Source of the DNA: Azorhizobium caulinodans ORS 571
GTDB lineage: Bacteria; Pseudomonadota; Alphaproteobacteria; Rhizobiales; Xanthobacteraceae
Assembly: GCF_000010525.1 (NCBI RefSeq)
Contig: NC_009937.1
Span: forward strand, 4,345,501-4,409,500
DNA length: 64,000 nt
Reading direction: 5' to 3'
A program made the position numbers and the translations under genes. Every line of letters starts with the position of its first letter. Position 1 is the first letter of the stretch. Below the pieces are notes generated by a model. That model was given only the letters and a program-made list of their open reading frames with translations, was not told the DNA's origin and did no database searches. Positions 43,879-51,950 of this stretch are shown piece by piece.

Positions 43879-44129
43879 TCGAAGCTCATGGGCTCGGCAG
43901 GTGTCCTGTCACGCGCCGGGCTGAGGGCGTCGATGTCCTCATTCGTCAGCCCGAGGCGACGGCTGCGCTCCGCGAGCACCGTGCCGAGCCGAAGACGCGT
44001 GTCAGGGCGAACGGCTGTCTCCAGGATGTCGCGCATCTCGGCTTCGGTGCTGCGGCCATGCTGGGCCGCGCGCACCTTGAGGGCACGGTGCGTCGCCTCG
44101 GAGAGGTTGCGGATGGTCACTGCGGGCAT
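43875..44129 (-). CDS. Ribbon-helix-helix antitoxin (FitA/VapB type)
   Basis: 84 residues from the ATG at 44129, with GGGAGG upstream. MPAVTIRNLSEATHRALKVR followed by HGRSTEAEMRDILETAV is the FitA-type ribbon-helix-helix; the C-terminal tail (LGLTNEDIDALSPARDRTPA) would wrap the toxin. It should also bind and repress its own promoter. A frame open 13 codons upstream has no ribosome site. Confidence 0.92.
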   Translation of the reverse strand: MPAVTIRNLSEATHRALKVRAAQHGRSTEAEMRDILETAVRPDTRLRLGTVLAERSRRLGLTNEDIDALSPARDRTPAEPMSFE

Positions 44130-44214
44130 GATGGCGCCTCCCAGTACATCTGATAGCATTGATAGCAAAATAGAGAATTTGCCATCACATTCAAGATGGC
44201 GGGTGTGGCGGCGC

Positions 44215-45141
44215 TTATGCGCCGCCGGAACTGAGGCGATAGACCGGAATGCCCATCTTGCGGGCCTTGTCCGCGAGATTGTCCTGAATGCCGGTGCCGG
44301 GGAAGATCACGACCCCGATCGGCACGACGTTCAGCATCTGGTCGTTGCGCTTGAAGGGCGCGGCCTTGGCGTGCTTCGTCCAGTCGGGCCTGAAGGCCAC
44401 CTGCGGCACCTTGCGGCTGTCGGCCCAGAGGGACGCGATCTTTTCGGCACCCTTTGGGGAGCCGCCATGCAGGAGCACCATGTCCGGGTGCTTGGCGTGG
44501 ATCTGATCGAGCTTGGCCCAGATCTGCCTGTGATCGGCGGTGTCGCCGCCCGAGAAGGCGATCTTTGGCCCGGCGGGCACGAGCACCTCAGTATCTGCGC
44601 GCCTCCTGGCGGCGAGAAAATCCCGGCTGTCGATCAGCGATGCGGTGAGATGGCGATGGTTGACCCGTGATCCGGCCCGTGGCGTCCAGGGAGAGCCGGC
44701 GGCGATATGGTAGCGGTCGGCGGCGGCCTCGCGGAAGGTTTCCATGCCGTCGCGCCGGCCAATCAGGTTCATGCCGATGTCGATCAGGCGCTCGAGCTCG
44801 AGTGACTTCACCTCCGAGCCGTCCTGTTCGCGCTGAAGCTGCTTCTGGGCCTGCTCATTGTCGTCAAGCTTCTGCTCGATCCGGTCCACGGCGCGGTGGA
44901 ACATATTGACGGTCGACCAGAGGAGATCTGGAAGCTCGGCATCGAGGCCGGTGTCGGTGATCGTGGCGACCAGGGCGTCGAAGATATCGGCGATGGCGCC
45001 TTCGATGAGGCGCTCCTCCGGTGGCGGGCGCTGGTCGCGCTCGTCTTCGGAAGGACGATGGCCGTGGAGCTGCAATTCCTGGATCAGGTGGTCGGTCGGG
45101 GATGAGACGTGGTGCGGCTCGTGGTCGTCATGCGCGCTCAT
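44215..45141 (-). CDS. DUF2493-domain protein
   Basis: 308 residues. An N-terminal helical region (DIFDALVATITDTGLDAELP; IEQKLDDNEQAQKQLQRE, probably coiled coil) precedes a DUF2493 Rossmann-like (SLOG superfamily) domain: KIAFSGGDTADHRQIWAKLD, DMVLLHGGSPKGAEKIASLW and VVIFPGTGIQDNLADKARKM. SLOG domains bind nucleotides or nucleotide-derived ligands; the role on ICEs is unknown. It follows the primase gene in the same direction. Confidence 0.85.
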   Translation of the reverse strand: MSAHDDHEPHHVSSPTDHLIQELQLHGHRPSEDERDQRPPPEERLIEGAIADIFDALVATITDTGLDAELPDLLWSTVNMFHRAVDRIEQKLDDNEQAQKQLQREQDGSEVKSLELERLIDIGMNLIGRRDGMETFREAAADRYHIAAGSPWTPRAGSRVNHRHLTASLIDSRDFLAARRRADTEVLVPAGPKIAFSGGDTADHRQIWAKLDQIHAKHPDMVLLHGGSPKGAEKIASLWADSRKVPQVAFRPDWTKHAKAAPFKRNDQMLNVVPIGVVIFPGTGIQDNLADKARKMGIPVYRLSSGGA

Positions 45142-45454
45142 GGGATGCTCCGTCGGTTTGGACCGCTTGCCGTGGCGGCCTTCATGGCGACGAAGCCGTC
45201 AGGCGGGACGGACCTGCACCCGGAGCGCGGGCATGGTCCCCGAAAGTGGGAACCGGTTTCGGGACAAGACCATGCCGGAAAGGCGCAGAGGGCCGAAGCG
45301 GCAGCGGAGGATGGCGAGAAGCAGGCGATTTTGCTTCGCGGTGGAAAGCGGCCCGAAGGCCGCGCCGGAAAATCGTCGGCGGCAGCCATTGCTGATCCGG
45401 CCCGGCTGACGGCCGATCGCCCTCTCGAAGGCGCAAGGCGCAGTCCTCTTGCCG
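45142..45454. other. Intergenic region with a 44-bp inverted repeat
   Basis: A 313-bp gap without a gene. It contains an inverted repeat at 45231-45274, GCATGGTC...GACCATGC, around CCCGAAAGTGGGAACCGG and TTTCGGGAC. This resembles a dispersed intergenic repeat common in Rhizobiales genomes, which would suggest it was acquired from the host chromosome. No coding frame is supported. Confidence 0.5.
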
Positions 45455-46546
45455 TTACTGACGCATCCTTGAAGGCATGGCGGCCACGCATCGCGGTTCA
45501 GCCCGTTTCGGCCATGGGGTCAGGCTCATAAAACGTACGACGTCCTCCGGGGCGAGTTGCACCCGAACACCCGTCCGCAGGGCATCGATACCGAGCCGCT
45601 GCAGATCGTCGTTGAAGTCCCCGAGCGCTGGCGACAATGGGATGGCCTCGATACCCTCGGAGTTCGCCCGCTCGAGCAGCGTGTCCCGCGCGGCGTCGCC
45701 TGCCGGATCCTTGTCGCGGACGATGTAGAGCCGCCGCAGCCTCAGTGGGAATAGGATGGCGGCCAGATGCGCGGCCGAGAGCGCGGGCGCCATCGCCATG
45801 CTCGGCAGAACCTGCCGGAGCGACAGCATCGTCTCGATGCCTTCGCCAACTGCCATCACGCTGTCGGGCACGCCGATGCGAACGGTAGACCCAAGCAGAT
45901 TACCCATCGCCTTGCGCGGCGTGTCGACCGGAGCCTTGTCCGAACCGTCGGGTGATAGCCAGGTGCGGTGTACCCCGGTGATCCTGCCTGTGAGATCGGT
46001 GACGGCGGCGATCATGGCGGGCCAGGTCTTGGTCGGGCCGTCGTCAGGCTTATAGTAGCAGCGTGGATGAAAGCGCAGGTTTCCGGTTCCGTGCAAAAGC
46101 GTAATGCCGCGTTGGCGCAGATACGTTTCTGCAATGGTCCCGGCGATGGGCTGCGACATGGCGAATAGCCGGCGTGCCGCTTCGACCGACCCTGATGGAG
46201 CCGGTTTGACAAAGCGACGTGGTGCTGAGGGCTCCGGTTCGGGATGCGGCAGGTTGAGAAAGGTCCGCGCTTCCTTGGCAACATCTGCGAAGTCGAGGAG
46301 CCCCAGCGATCCGCGGATGACGTCGAGAAGGTCGCCATGTTCTCCGGTGGCGGCATCGGTCCATTTGCCCGCCGGCCCTTTCGCGGATGCCTGCAGGCGG
46401 ACAAAGAGCGAGCGGCCGAGCGTGTTTCTGATATCGCCGACCAGCCAGTAACGACCCTCCCGGCGTCCATTGGACAGATAGTGACGGCAGGCCGCTTCCG
46501 CTCGATCGGCAAGCCGGAGCGACAGATCGTGAGCAATCCCGGACAT
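45455..46546 (-). CDS. Toprim-domain primase-like protein
   Basis: 363 residues. The N-terminal part (WTDAATGEHGDLLDVIRGSL) matches the DUF7146/CHC2-less primase family of ICEs and phages. The Toprim fold has VMAVGEGIETMLSLRQVLPS (catalytic Glu) and LYIVRDKDPAGDAARDTLL (DxD-type motif). It could prime complementary-strand synthesis after transfer. It lies after a terminator that ends the parB-like gene, so it has its own promoter or depends on read-through. Confidence 0.87.
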   Translation of the reverse strand: MSGIAHDLSLRLADRAEAACRHYLSNGRREGRYWLVGDIRNTLGRSLFVRLQASAKGPAGKWTDAATGEHGDLLDVIRGSLGLLDFADVAKEARTFLNLPHPEPEPSAPRRFVKPAPSGSVEAARRLFAMSQPIAGTIAETYLRQRGITLLHGTGNLRFHPRCYYKPDDGPTKTWPAMIAAVTDLTGRITGVHRTWLSPDGSDKAPVDTPRKAMGNLLGSTVRIGVPDSVMAVGEGIETMLSLRQVLPSMAMAPALSAAHLAAILFPLRLRRLYIVRDKDPAGDAARDTLLERANSEGIEAIPLSPALGDFNDDLQRLGIDALRTGVRVQLAPEDVVRFMSLTPWPKRAEPRCVAAMPSRMRQ

Positions 46547-46556
46547 GGCGAGCTTT

Positions 46557-46591
46557 TCAAAACAAAGGCCCGCCGACAGAGCCGGCGGGCC
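46557..46591 (-). terminator. Rho-independent terminator after the parB-like gene
   Basis: The minus strand reads GGCCCGCCGG-CTCTGT-CGGCGGGCC followed by TTTGTTTTG: a strong hairpin at 46567-46591 with a U-rich tail, 17 bases after the stop of the parB-like gene and just before the primase gene. Confidence 0.85.
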
Positions 46592-46607
46592 GAGATCGTG
46601 TTGAGCG

Positions 46608-48671
46608 TTACTCCGCCGCCACGGCAGGGGGGATGTCCGTGGCGTCCTCAGTATCCCCTGGGCTTTCGTCTTCGCCCATGGCCGTTGTGCCGTCCTGCAC
46701 CGCCGTTTCTTCGCCTGCCGCCGGTTCGGCTCCGCGCAGCGGTTCCGGCAGCCAGCCGGTGTCGGCCAGCAGCGTTTCGGCCTCGCGGGCCATGTCGCCC
46801 TTCTTCAGATGCGCGATGCGTTCCGCCGCACGTGCGCCCTTCGCCTCGCTCACCGCCTGCAGGATGCGGGCCTTGATGACCCGGCCGAGGAAATTGTCCA
46901 CGGTCGGCCTCCACCCGGCGGCAGCCATGTCGAGGTCGACGGCGCGCGCGAGTTGATCCGCATGGTGGAGGGCACGGGGCCGCCGGTTCCAGGCCTCATG
47001 AACAGCATTCACCGACAGGCTCAACACATGGGCGAATAGGCGGGAGCGGCTTTCGCTCTCCCAGTCCTGCAGCGCCTCCCAAAGGTCGGCCGAGTCCTTC
47101 GGCAGGACCTTCGCCCATCCCCCATGCCGGGCGTGGATTGCCGCAGCCGAGGCGCTGTCGTTCAGCCCCGGCGCCTGCGCGCTGAACGCCACGCTCTTCA
47201 GGTCGAGTTCGAGGCAGCTATCCGAGTCGTAGTGGTAGAAGCTCTTCAGCGTCAGGGCATGCAGGGCCGCGAGGAAGGCGACATCGGGCCGTTCGCCTAG
47301 CGCCTGGCGCAGGCCGAGCGTGCGATGCGAGGTCAGCTCGGTCATCAGCCGGTCCGAGAGCGCAGACAGCCCTTCGTCCTCCTCGGACTCGGGCGTCGGC
47401 GCGTCTGCCATGACGGCCTTGCCGGTACGCATAGCCGCCGCCACGATGTGGTGCGGGCCGGCGTCTTCCACCGCGACTTCGGGCTCCACCGGCAGTTCGT
47501 CCTCGGGCCGGACATAACCGCGCTCAATGCGCACCGCGCCGTCATGGGCGATGCTGACGAAGGCGCCGGCGCGCGCCATCTCCACCGGATCGAAAGTGAT
47601 CGGACGCGCCTCGAAAGCGTCGATTGCCGTCTCGATCTCGCCGAGCCGTGCGTCGACCTCCTCCGGCAACTCGTCCGCCTCAGCGTATTCAGTGGACAGG
47701 CGATGATATTCCGCCTGCAGGGCGTCGTGGCTGACTTCTTCCTCGGCGGTGAGCGTGATGGTCTCGCCGCGCAGCTGCCGCAGGCCGTAGGTGTGGCCAT
47801 AGGCGAAGTCGGGGGCCATCTCGACCCACTTCCACCCCTCCATGGCGACAGCGTCGGCCTCGGCCTTGAGCTTCTCGGCCACCAGCCGGTCGACCAGCGC
47901 GACATCCTGCAGCCAGCCGCCATCATCGCCCTGGAACAGGTCGCGCAGGATGATCCCGCCGGCCTCGACATAGGCCTGGAGGCCGATGAACTGGGCCCGC
48001 TTGTCGCAGGCGCGGACAGCCCCTTCGGTCAGCATGCGACGGATGGCATAGGGATGCTTGTCATAGGAGGTCTTCAGCCGCTCGAAGACCTGTTCCTGGC
48101 GCGCAGGGTCGCCGGAGACGGTGAAGGCCATGAGTTGGTCGAGCGTCAGGCCGTCCTCGGCATAGACCTCCAGCAGCACCGGCGAGACCGAGGCGAGCTT
48201 GAGGCGCTGCTTCACCACGTTGACCGAGACGAAGAAGGCGGCGGCGATCTCTTCTTCGGACTGGCCCTTCTCACGCAGGGCGAGGAAGGCGCGGAACTGG
48301 TCGAGCGGGTGCAGCGGCGCGCGCTGGACGTTCTCAGCGAGCGAATCCTCTTCGGCGATGCCGCCCTCTCGGATGACGCAGGGCACCGGCGCGGTCCTTG
48401 CGAGGCGCTTCTGCTTCACCAGCAGTTCCAGCGCCCGATAGCGCCGCCCGCCGGCCGGGATCTCGAACATGCCGGTCTCGACGCCGGCGCCATCGACGAC
48501 GGGGCGAACGCTGAGGCCCTGCAGCAGGCCGCGGCGGGCGATGTCCTCGGCCAGTTCCTCGATCGAGACGCCGGCCTTGACGCGCCGGACGTTCGACTGG
48601 CTGAGCAAGAGCTTGTTCAAGGGGATGTCACGCGAGGGCGAGAGCGTGATCTTCTGAACAGTGGTCGCCAT
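46608..48671 (-). CDS. ParB/RepB/Spo0J-type partition protein
   Basis: 687 residues, far longer than chromosomal ParB. The N-terminal ParB nuclease-fold domain has IPLNKLLLSQSNVRRVKAGV, IPAGGRRYRALELLVKQKRL and the SLAENVQRAPLHPLDQFRAF box; a helix-turn-helix follows (SEEEIAAAFFVSVNVVKQRL). The long C-terminal region is typical of the ParB-like proteins on ICEs and conjugative plasmids of Rhizobiales. It may act in regulation or stable maintenance. Start: ATG at 48671 with GGAGG upstream. A structured leader precedes it. Confidence 0.9.
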   Translation of the reverse strand: MATTVQKITLSPSRDIPLNKLLLSQSNVRRVKAGVSIEELAEDIARRGLLQGLSVRPVVDGAGVETGMFEIPAGGRRYRALELLVKQKRLARTAPVPCVIREGGIAEEDSLAENVQRAPLHPLDQFRAFLALREKGQSEEEIAAAFFVSVNVVKQRLKLASVSPVLLEVYAEDGLTLDQLMAFTVSGDPARQEQVFERLKTSYDKHPYAIRRMLTEGAVRACDKRAQFIGLQAYVEAGGIILRDLFQGDDGGWLQDVALVDRLVAEKLKAEADAVAMEGWKWVEMAPDFAYGHTYGLRQLRGETITLTAEEEVSHDALQAEYHRLSTEYAEADELPEEVDARLGEIETAIDAFEARPITFDPVEMARAGAFVSIAHDGAVRIERGYVRPEDELPVEPEVAVEDAGPHHIVAAAMRTGKAVMADAPTPESEEDEGLSALSDRLMTELTSHRTLGLRQALGERPDVAFLAALHALTLKSFYHYDSDSCLELDLKSVAFSAQAPGLNDSASAAAIHARHGGWAKVLPKDSADLWEALQDWESESRSRLFAHVLSLSVNAVHEAWNRRPRALHHADQLARAVDLDMAAAGWRPTVDNFLGRVIKARILQAVSEAKGARAAERIAHLKKGDMAREAETLLADTGWLPEPLRGAEPAAGEETAVQDGTTAMGEDESPGDTEDATDIPPAVAAE

Positions 48672-48675
48672 GGAA

Positions 48676-48755
48676 GGCACCTCCGTGACGGGCGGCCAAG
48701 AGCCTCTCTCTCGGCCTCCAACCCGTCACGAAGCGCAGCGCCGCCCTCTCACTCT
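48676..48755 (-). promoter_or_regulatory. Structured 5' leader of the parB-like gene
   Basis: On the RNA (minus strand) the outer stem CGUGACGGG/CCCGUCACG is 9 bp (48722-48730 with 48684-48692). The inner stem GGCCGAGAG/CUCUUGGCC encloses loop AGAGG (48708-48716 with 48694-48702). The 3' strand of the outer stem runs directly into the GGAGG ribosome site. A conserved box GAGAGGGCG lies upstream (48742-48752). The same architecture, with a compensatory change, precedes the DUF932 gene. Confidence 0.65.
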
Positions 48756-48853
48756 GGAGGGCGACGCCGCAGAACTGCAGATCCGCACAAACGGAAAGAC
48801 ACAAAGCCGGAGACACGAATTTCCGGATGTCCGCATCTCCGGCTTTCCGGAAG

Positions 48854-50047
48854 TCAGGCGGCCCGATCGAGCAGCTTCTTGGCCCGACCCTCGAGGTCGA
48901 GCCGCGCATCCTGGTGCGGCTTGTCGCGTGCGAACGCGGTGATGCCCTGCACGAAGTCGAAGATGCTCTCGGGCTTGCGCCCTTCCTCGGCCAGCACCGT
49001 GTCGATGATCCTGGCCGTCTCTACCCTGGAGAAGCCCCGGTTGCGCAGGAAGTCGCTGCGGTCCTCGTCGGTGCGCGCGACGATCTTCTCCCGTGCGGCC
49101 TTGATGCCGTTGACGAAGGGCATCGGCGAGGAATTGGCGAAGCGGGTGAGTGCCGGCGCTGCCTCGTGCGCGAAGCGGGAGGCGGCGTATTTGGAGTGGC
49201 GGATGGTGATCTCCTGGAAGTCCTCGACGCCCCAGAGATTGCGGTTCTGGCACACGGCACGCAGATAGAAACTCGCGATGCCGAGCGTCTTGGCCCCCAC
49301 CTCCGAGTTCCAGCAGTAGAAGCCCCGAAAATAGAGGTCCGGCGAGCCGTCGGGCAGCCGCCCGGCCTCGATCGGGTTGAGGTCGTCCACCAGGAAGAGG
49401 AAGACGTCGCGGTCGGAGGCGTAGAGCGTCGTCGTATCCTTGGTGATGTTGACACACGGATTATAGACGCCCGTCGACCAGTCGAGCACGCCCGGCACCT
49501 TCCAGCGCGTGTCGCCGGTGCCGTTGCCCGCAATGCGCTGCACGGCCTCGACCAGCTCATGATCATAGATCCGGCCATAGTCCGGGCCCGTCACCGCGCG
49601 CAGCTCGACGCGGCCATTGTCGGTTTCGAACGTCTTGATCTGCTCGGCGCGGTGCGCGGTCAGGCCATATTGCAGATTGATGCCGGCCAGCGCGGCGGGA
49701 AGCTGGCGCAGATAGGCGGCCGGCGCCCCGATCTGGGCCGCGAGCTGGCCGAACGACCAATGGTTCGGTTCGACGGGTGCATCCGCCCCGGGCAGCACCA
49801 GCGCCAGCCGCTCGGCATTGGAACGGCTCGCCTCCACATGGATGCGCGACGTCTCGACGAGGCGCGACCGGCTGTGATCAGCCCGGCCCAGCACCATCGC
49901 GGCCAGCTCGCCGAGCGACAGGAAGCGCTCGTCATCCGGCCGGGAGAACCACTCCGACGACACGCGGCCGACCCGCTCGCCGCGCGTGACATCCACCTTG
50001 TAGCCGCCGCTGGCATCACGACCGGCACCCAGAACCTTCATGTTCAT
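48854..50047 (-). CDS. DUF932-domain protein
   Basis: 397 residues. VTRGERVGRVSSEWFSRPDD, SQTNHWSFGQLAAQIGAPAA-like (NHWSFGQLAAQIGAPAAYLR), GPDYGRIYDHELVEAVQRIA and SDRDVFLFLVDDLNPIEAGR are typical of DUF932, a family of phage- and plasmid-associated proteins of unknown function. I start at the ATG at 50047 behind GGAGGG. It is transcribed towards the parB-like gene, and both carry the same RNA leader, suggesting shared regulation. Confidence 0.85.
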   Translation of the reverse strand: MNMKVLGAGRDASGGYKVDVTRGERVGRVSSEWFSRPDDERFLSLGELAAMVLGRADHSRSRLVETSRIHVEASRSNAERLALVLPGADAPVEPNHWSFGQLAAQIGAPAAYLRQLPAALAGINLQYGLTAHRAEQIKTFETDNGRVELRAVTGPDYGRIYDHELVEAVQRIAGNGTGDTRWKVPGVLDWSTGVYNPCVNITKDTTTLYASDRDVFLFLVDDLNPIEAGRLPDGSPDLYFRGFYCWNSEVGAKTLGIASFYLRAVCQNRNLWGVEDFQEITIRHSKYAASRFAHEAAPALTRFANSSPMPFVNGIKAAREKIVARTDEDRSDFLRNRGFSRVETARIIDTVLAEEGRKPESIFDFVQGITAFARDKPHQDARLDLEGRAKKLLDRAA

Positions 50048-50049
50048 GG

Positions 50050-50125
50050 GGATCACCCTCCATGACCGGCGCCGGAAGACTCTCTCCCGACCCTCAACCC
50101 GTCACGGAGATCCCATTCGCCCTCT
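50050..50125 (-). promoter_or_regulatory. Structured 5' leader of the DUF932 gene
   Basis: On the minus strand the outer stem CCGUGACGGG/CCGGUCAUGG (50098-50107 with 50060-50069) has one mismatch and one G-U pair. The inner stem GUCGGGAG/CUUCCGGC around loop AGAGU (50084-50091 with 50071-50078) has 8 pairs. The upstream box GUGAGAGGGCG is shared with the parB leader, and GGAGGG follows the stem directly. Confidence 0.62.
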
Positions 50126-50241
50126 CACTTTTAGCGGCGCGGTCAGGTACCAATAGATGCGCCATGTCGAGCGGAGCCTTCTCTTCCGGCGCTTGCTGAA
50201 CGGTCGGTGGATGACGTCATTGATAGGCAGAACGGCCTAGC

Positions 50242-51267
50242 TGTGGCTTCCGGAGAGGTTGTTCATCGCCCGTGAGAGCCTGAAGGTGGTTGTTGCGACA
50301 CGACCGACCGCAGGACACGAGGATGAACAACCCGCACCAGAATGCGCGAACGACGCCGCTTGGTCGAGCCGAGATGGTTCGGCGGATCGTCGAGGAAGGC
50401 CGGCCAGTCGCCGAAGTGGCGGCCGGCTTCGGGATCAGCGAAAGGACGGCCCGCAAGTGGCTCGCCCGCTGGCGGGCCGAGGGGACGTCGGGCCTTCAGA
50501 ACCGCTCGTCCCGCCCGCACGCCGCTGACGATGAGGCTGGCCGGTTCTGGCGGGCAATGGCAGCTCGCCTGCGTCGGGAGTATCGGTTGAGCGGCGAGGA
50601 GATCGCCGTCCGGCTGGGCTTTGCCCGCTCCACGGTGGCCGGATGGCTGACGCGGATGCGGCTCGGAAGCCTTGCCGCGCTGATGCCCCAGGAGCCGGTC
50701 CGACGCTATCAGCGCGAGCGGCCGGGCGAGCTGATCCATCTCGACATCAAGAAGCTCGCCCGCTTCGCGGGTGTCGGCCACCGCATCACCGGCAACCGGC
50801 GCGGGGCGAGTGAAGGCATGGGCTACGACTTCCTGCATGTGGCCATCGATGACGCCACCCGTCTTGCCTATGTGGAAGTGCTACCGGATGAGCGGCGGGG
50901 ATCGACGACAGGCTTCCTCATTCGCGCCCTGCGCTGGTTCCGGGCGCGCGGCATCCGGGTCGAGCGGGTGATGACCGACAATGGGGCCGGCTACATCGCC
51001 AGGCTGTTCCGCAAGGTGCTGCGGATACTGGGCATCCGGCACATCCGCACCCGACCCTACACGCCGAAGACCAATGGCAAGGCCGAGCGTTTCATTCAGA
51101 CCCTGCTGCGCGAATGGGCCTATGCCATCCCGTTCCCGTCTTCTGAACGCCGCGCCGCCGACCTGCCCCGATGGCTCGCCTGGTACAATCACCAAAGGCC
51201 ACATGGTAGCCTCGACCGCAGAACGCCAGCTCAGGCTCTCGCCGGAACAACCTGATCAGAAGTCACA
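50242..51267 (+). mobile_element. IS481-family element, copy 2, intact
   Basis: 1026 bp, the same as copy 1 at 9121-10146 except for one synonymous G-to-A change that I noticed (50883). A 6-bp target repeat CCTAGC is at 50236-50241 and 51268-51273. Both copies therefore inserted at CCTAG-type sites. Same orientation as copy 1, about 41 kb away. Confidence 0.93.
50323..51255 (+). CDS. IS481-family transposase (copy 2)
   Basis: 310 residues, identical in sequence to the transposase of copy 1, with complete helix-turn-helix and DDE core. Near-identity at the DNA level means recent transposition or ongoing sequence homogenisation. Confidence 0.95.
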   Translation: MNNPHQNARTTPLGRAEMVRRIVEEGRPVAEVAAGFGISERTARKWLARWRAEGTSGLQNRSSRPHAADDEAGRFWRAMAARLRREYRLSGEEIAVRLGFARSTVAGWLTRMRLGSLAALMPQEPVRRYQRERPGELIHLDIKKLARFAGVGHRITGNRRGASEGMGYDFLHVAIDDATRLAYVEVLPDERRGSTTGFLIRALRWFRARGIRVERVMTDNGAGYIARLFRKVLRILGIRHIRTRPYTPKTNGKAERFIQTLLREWAYAIPFPSSERRAADLPRWLAWYNHQRPHGSLDRRTPAQALAGTT

Positions 51268-51442
51268 CCTAGCTGACCGCCTGAGCTCGGATGGGTCGCA
51301 GATCCTGACGAATTGATGCCTGGGAGCGCCCGGCATTCTGGGACTGTAGGGCAGCTGACGCAGAGACCACTTTCCAGCGCTTTGAACCGCCCCTAGATTC
51401 CTGGAAGCCTTCTTCCGTAAATTTTCAGGCAAGGAGGCCCCG

Positions 51443-51950
51443 ATGGGCAAAGCGAACTTCACGGAGGACTTTACGGGACCCGGTCCTTCAGATCACGGAG
51501 CGGGGCTATCCGGTTGCGGAGGTGGCGCACCTGCGGCACGATGACGGCCGGTGCAGACTTGTCGCCGAGCGCGGTGGGTGGCCGCTCGGTGTTGTGGTGC
51601 TGGCGCCAGTCCTCGATGACGATCCTCGCCTAGGCCAAGCTGTTGAATATCTCGCCGTTGAGCAGTTCATCCCGGAGCTTGGAGTTGAAGCTCTCGCAAT
51701 AGCCCTTCTCCCACGACTAGCAGGGCTCGATCAAGGCCGTCCTGGCCCTGACTGCCGTGATCCAGTTCTGCACCGCCTTGGCGATGAACTCCGGCCATTG
51801 TCGGAACGGATATGGCTCGGCACGCCCGCAGTACGAACAGGTCCGTCAGCACGTCGATGACCGCGGTCGAGTTCGGCTTGCGCTCAATGCGGATGGCCAA
51901 GCACTCCCGCGCGAACTCGTCGAGCACGTGGCCGTCTGTAGGTTAAGCTC
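51443..51950. pseudogene. IS3-family remnants (orfA start and orfB end)
   Basis: The plus strand at 51443 reads MGKANFTEDF and then LQITERGYPVAEVA in a shifted frame: an IS3 orfA start. From about 51540 the minus strand carries the integrase end: DEFARECLAIRIERKPNSTA, VIDVLTDLFVLR, then frameshifted parts of GSPWENGYCESFNSKLRDE. The two pieces are in opposite orientation, so at least one rearrangement occurred. The fragment stops at the end of the chemoreceptor gene. Confidence 0.7.

Noticed and set aside
47325-49268. A 647-codon plus-strand open frame
   Set aside because: It runs antisense to the parB-like and DUF932 genes, whose minus-strand products have clear families; high GC makes long shadow frames.
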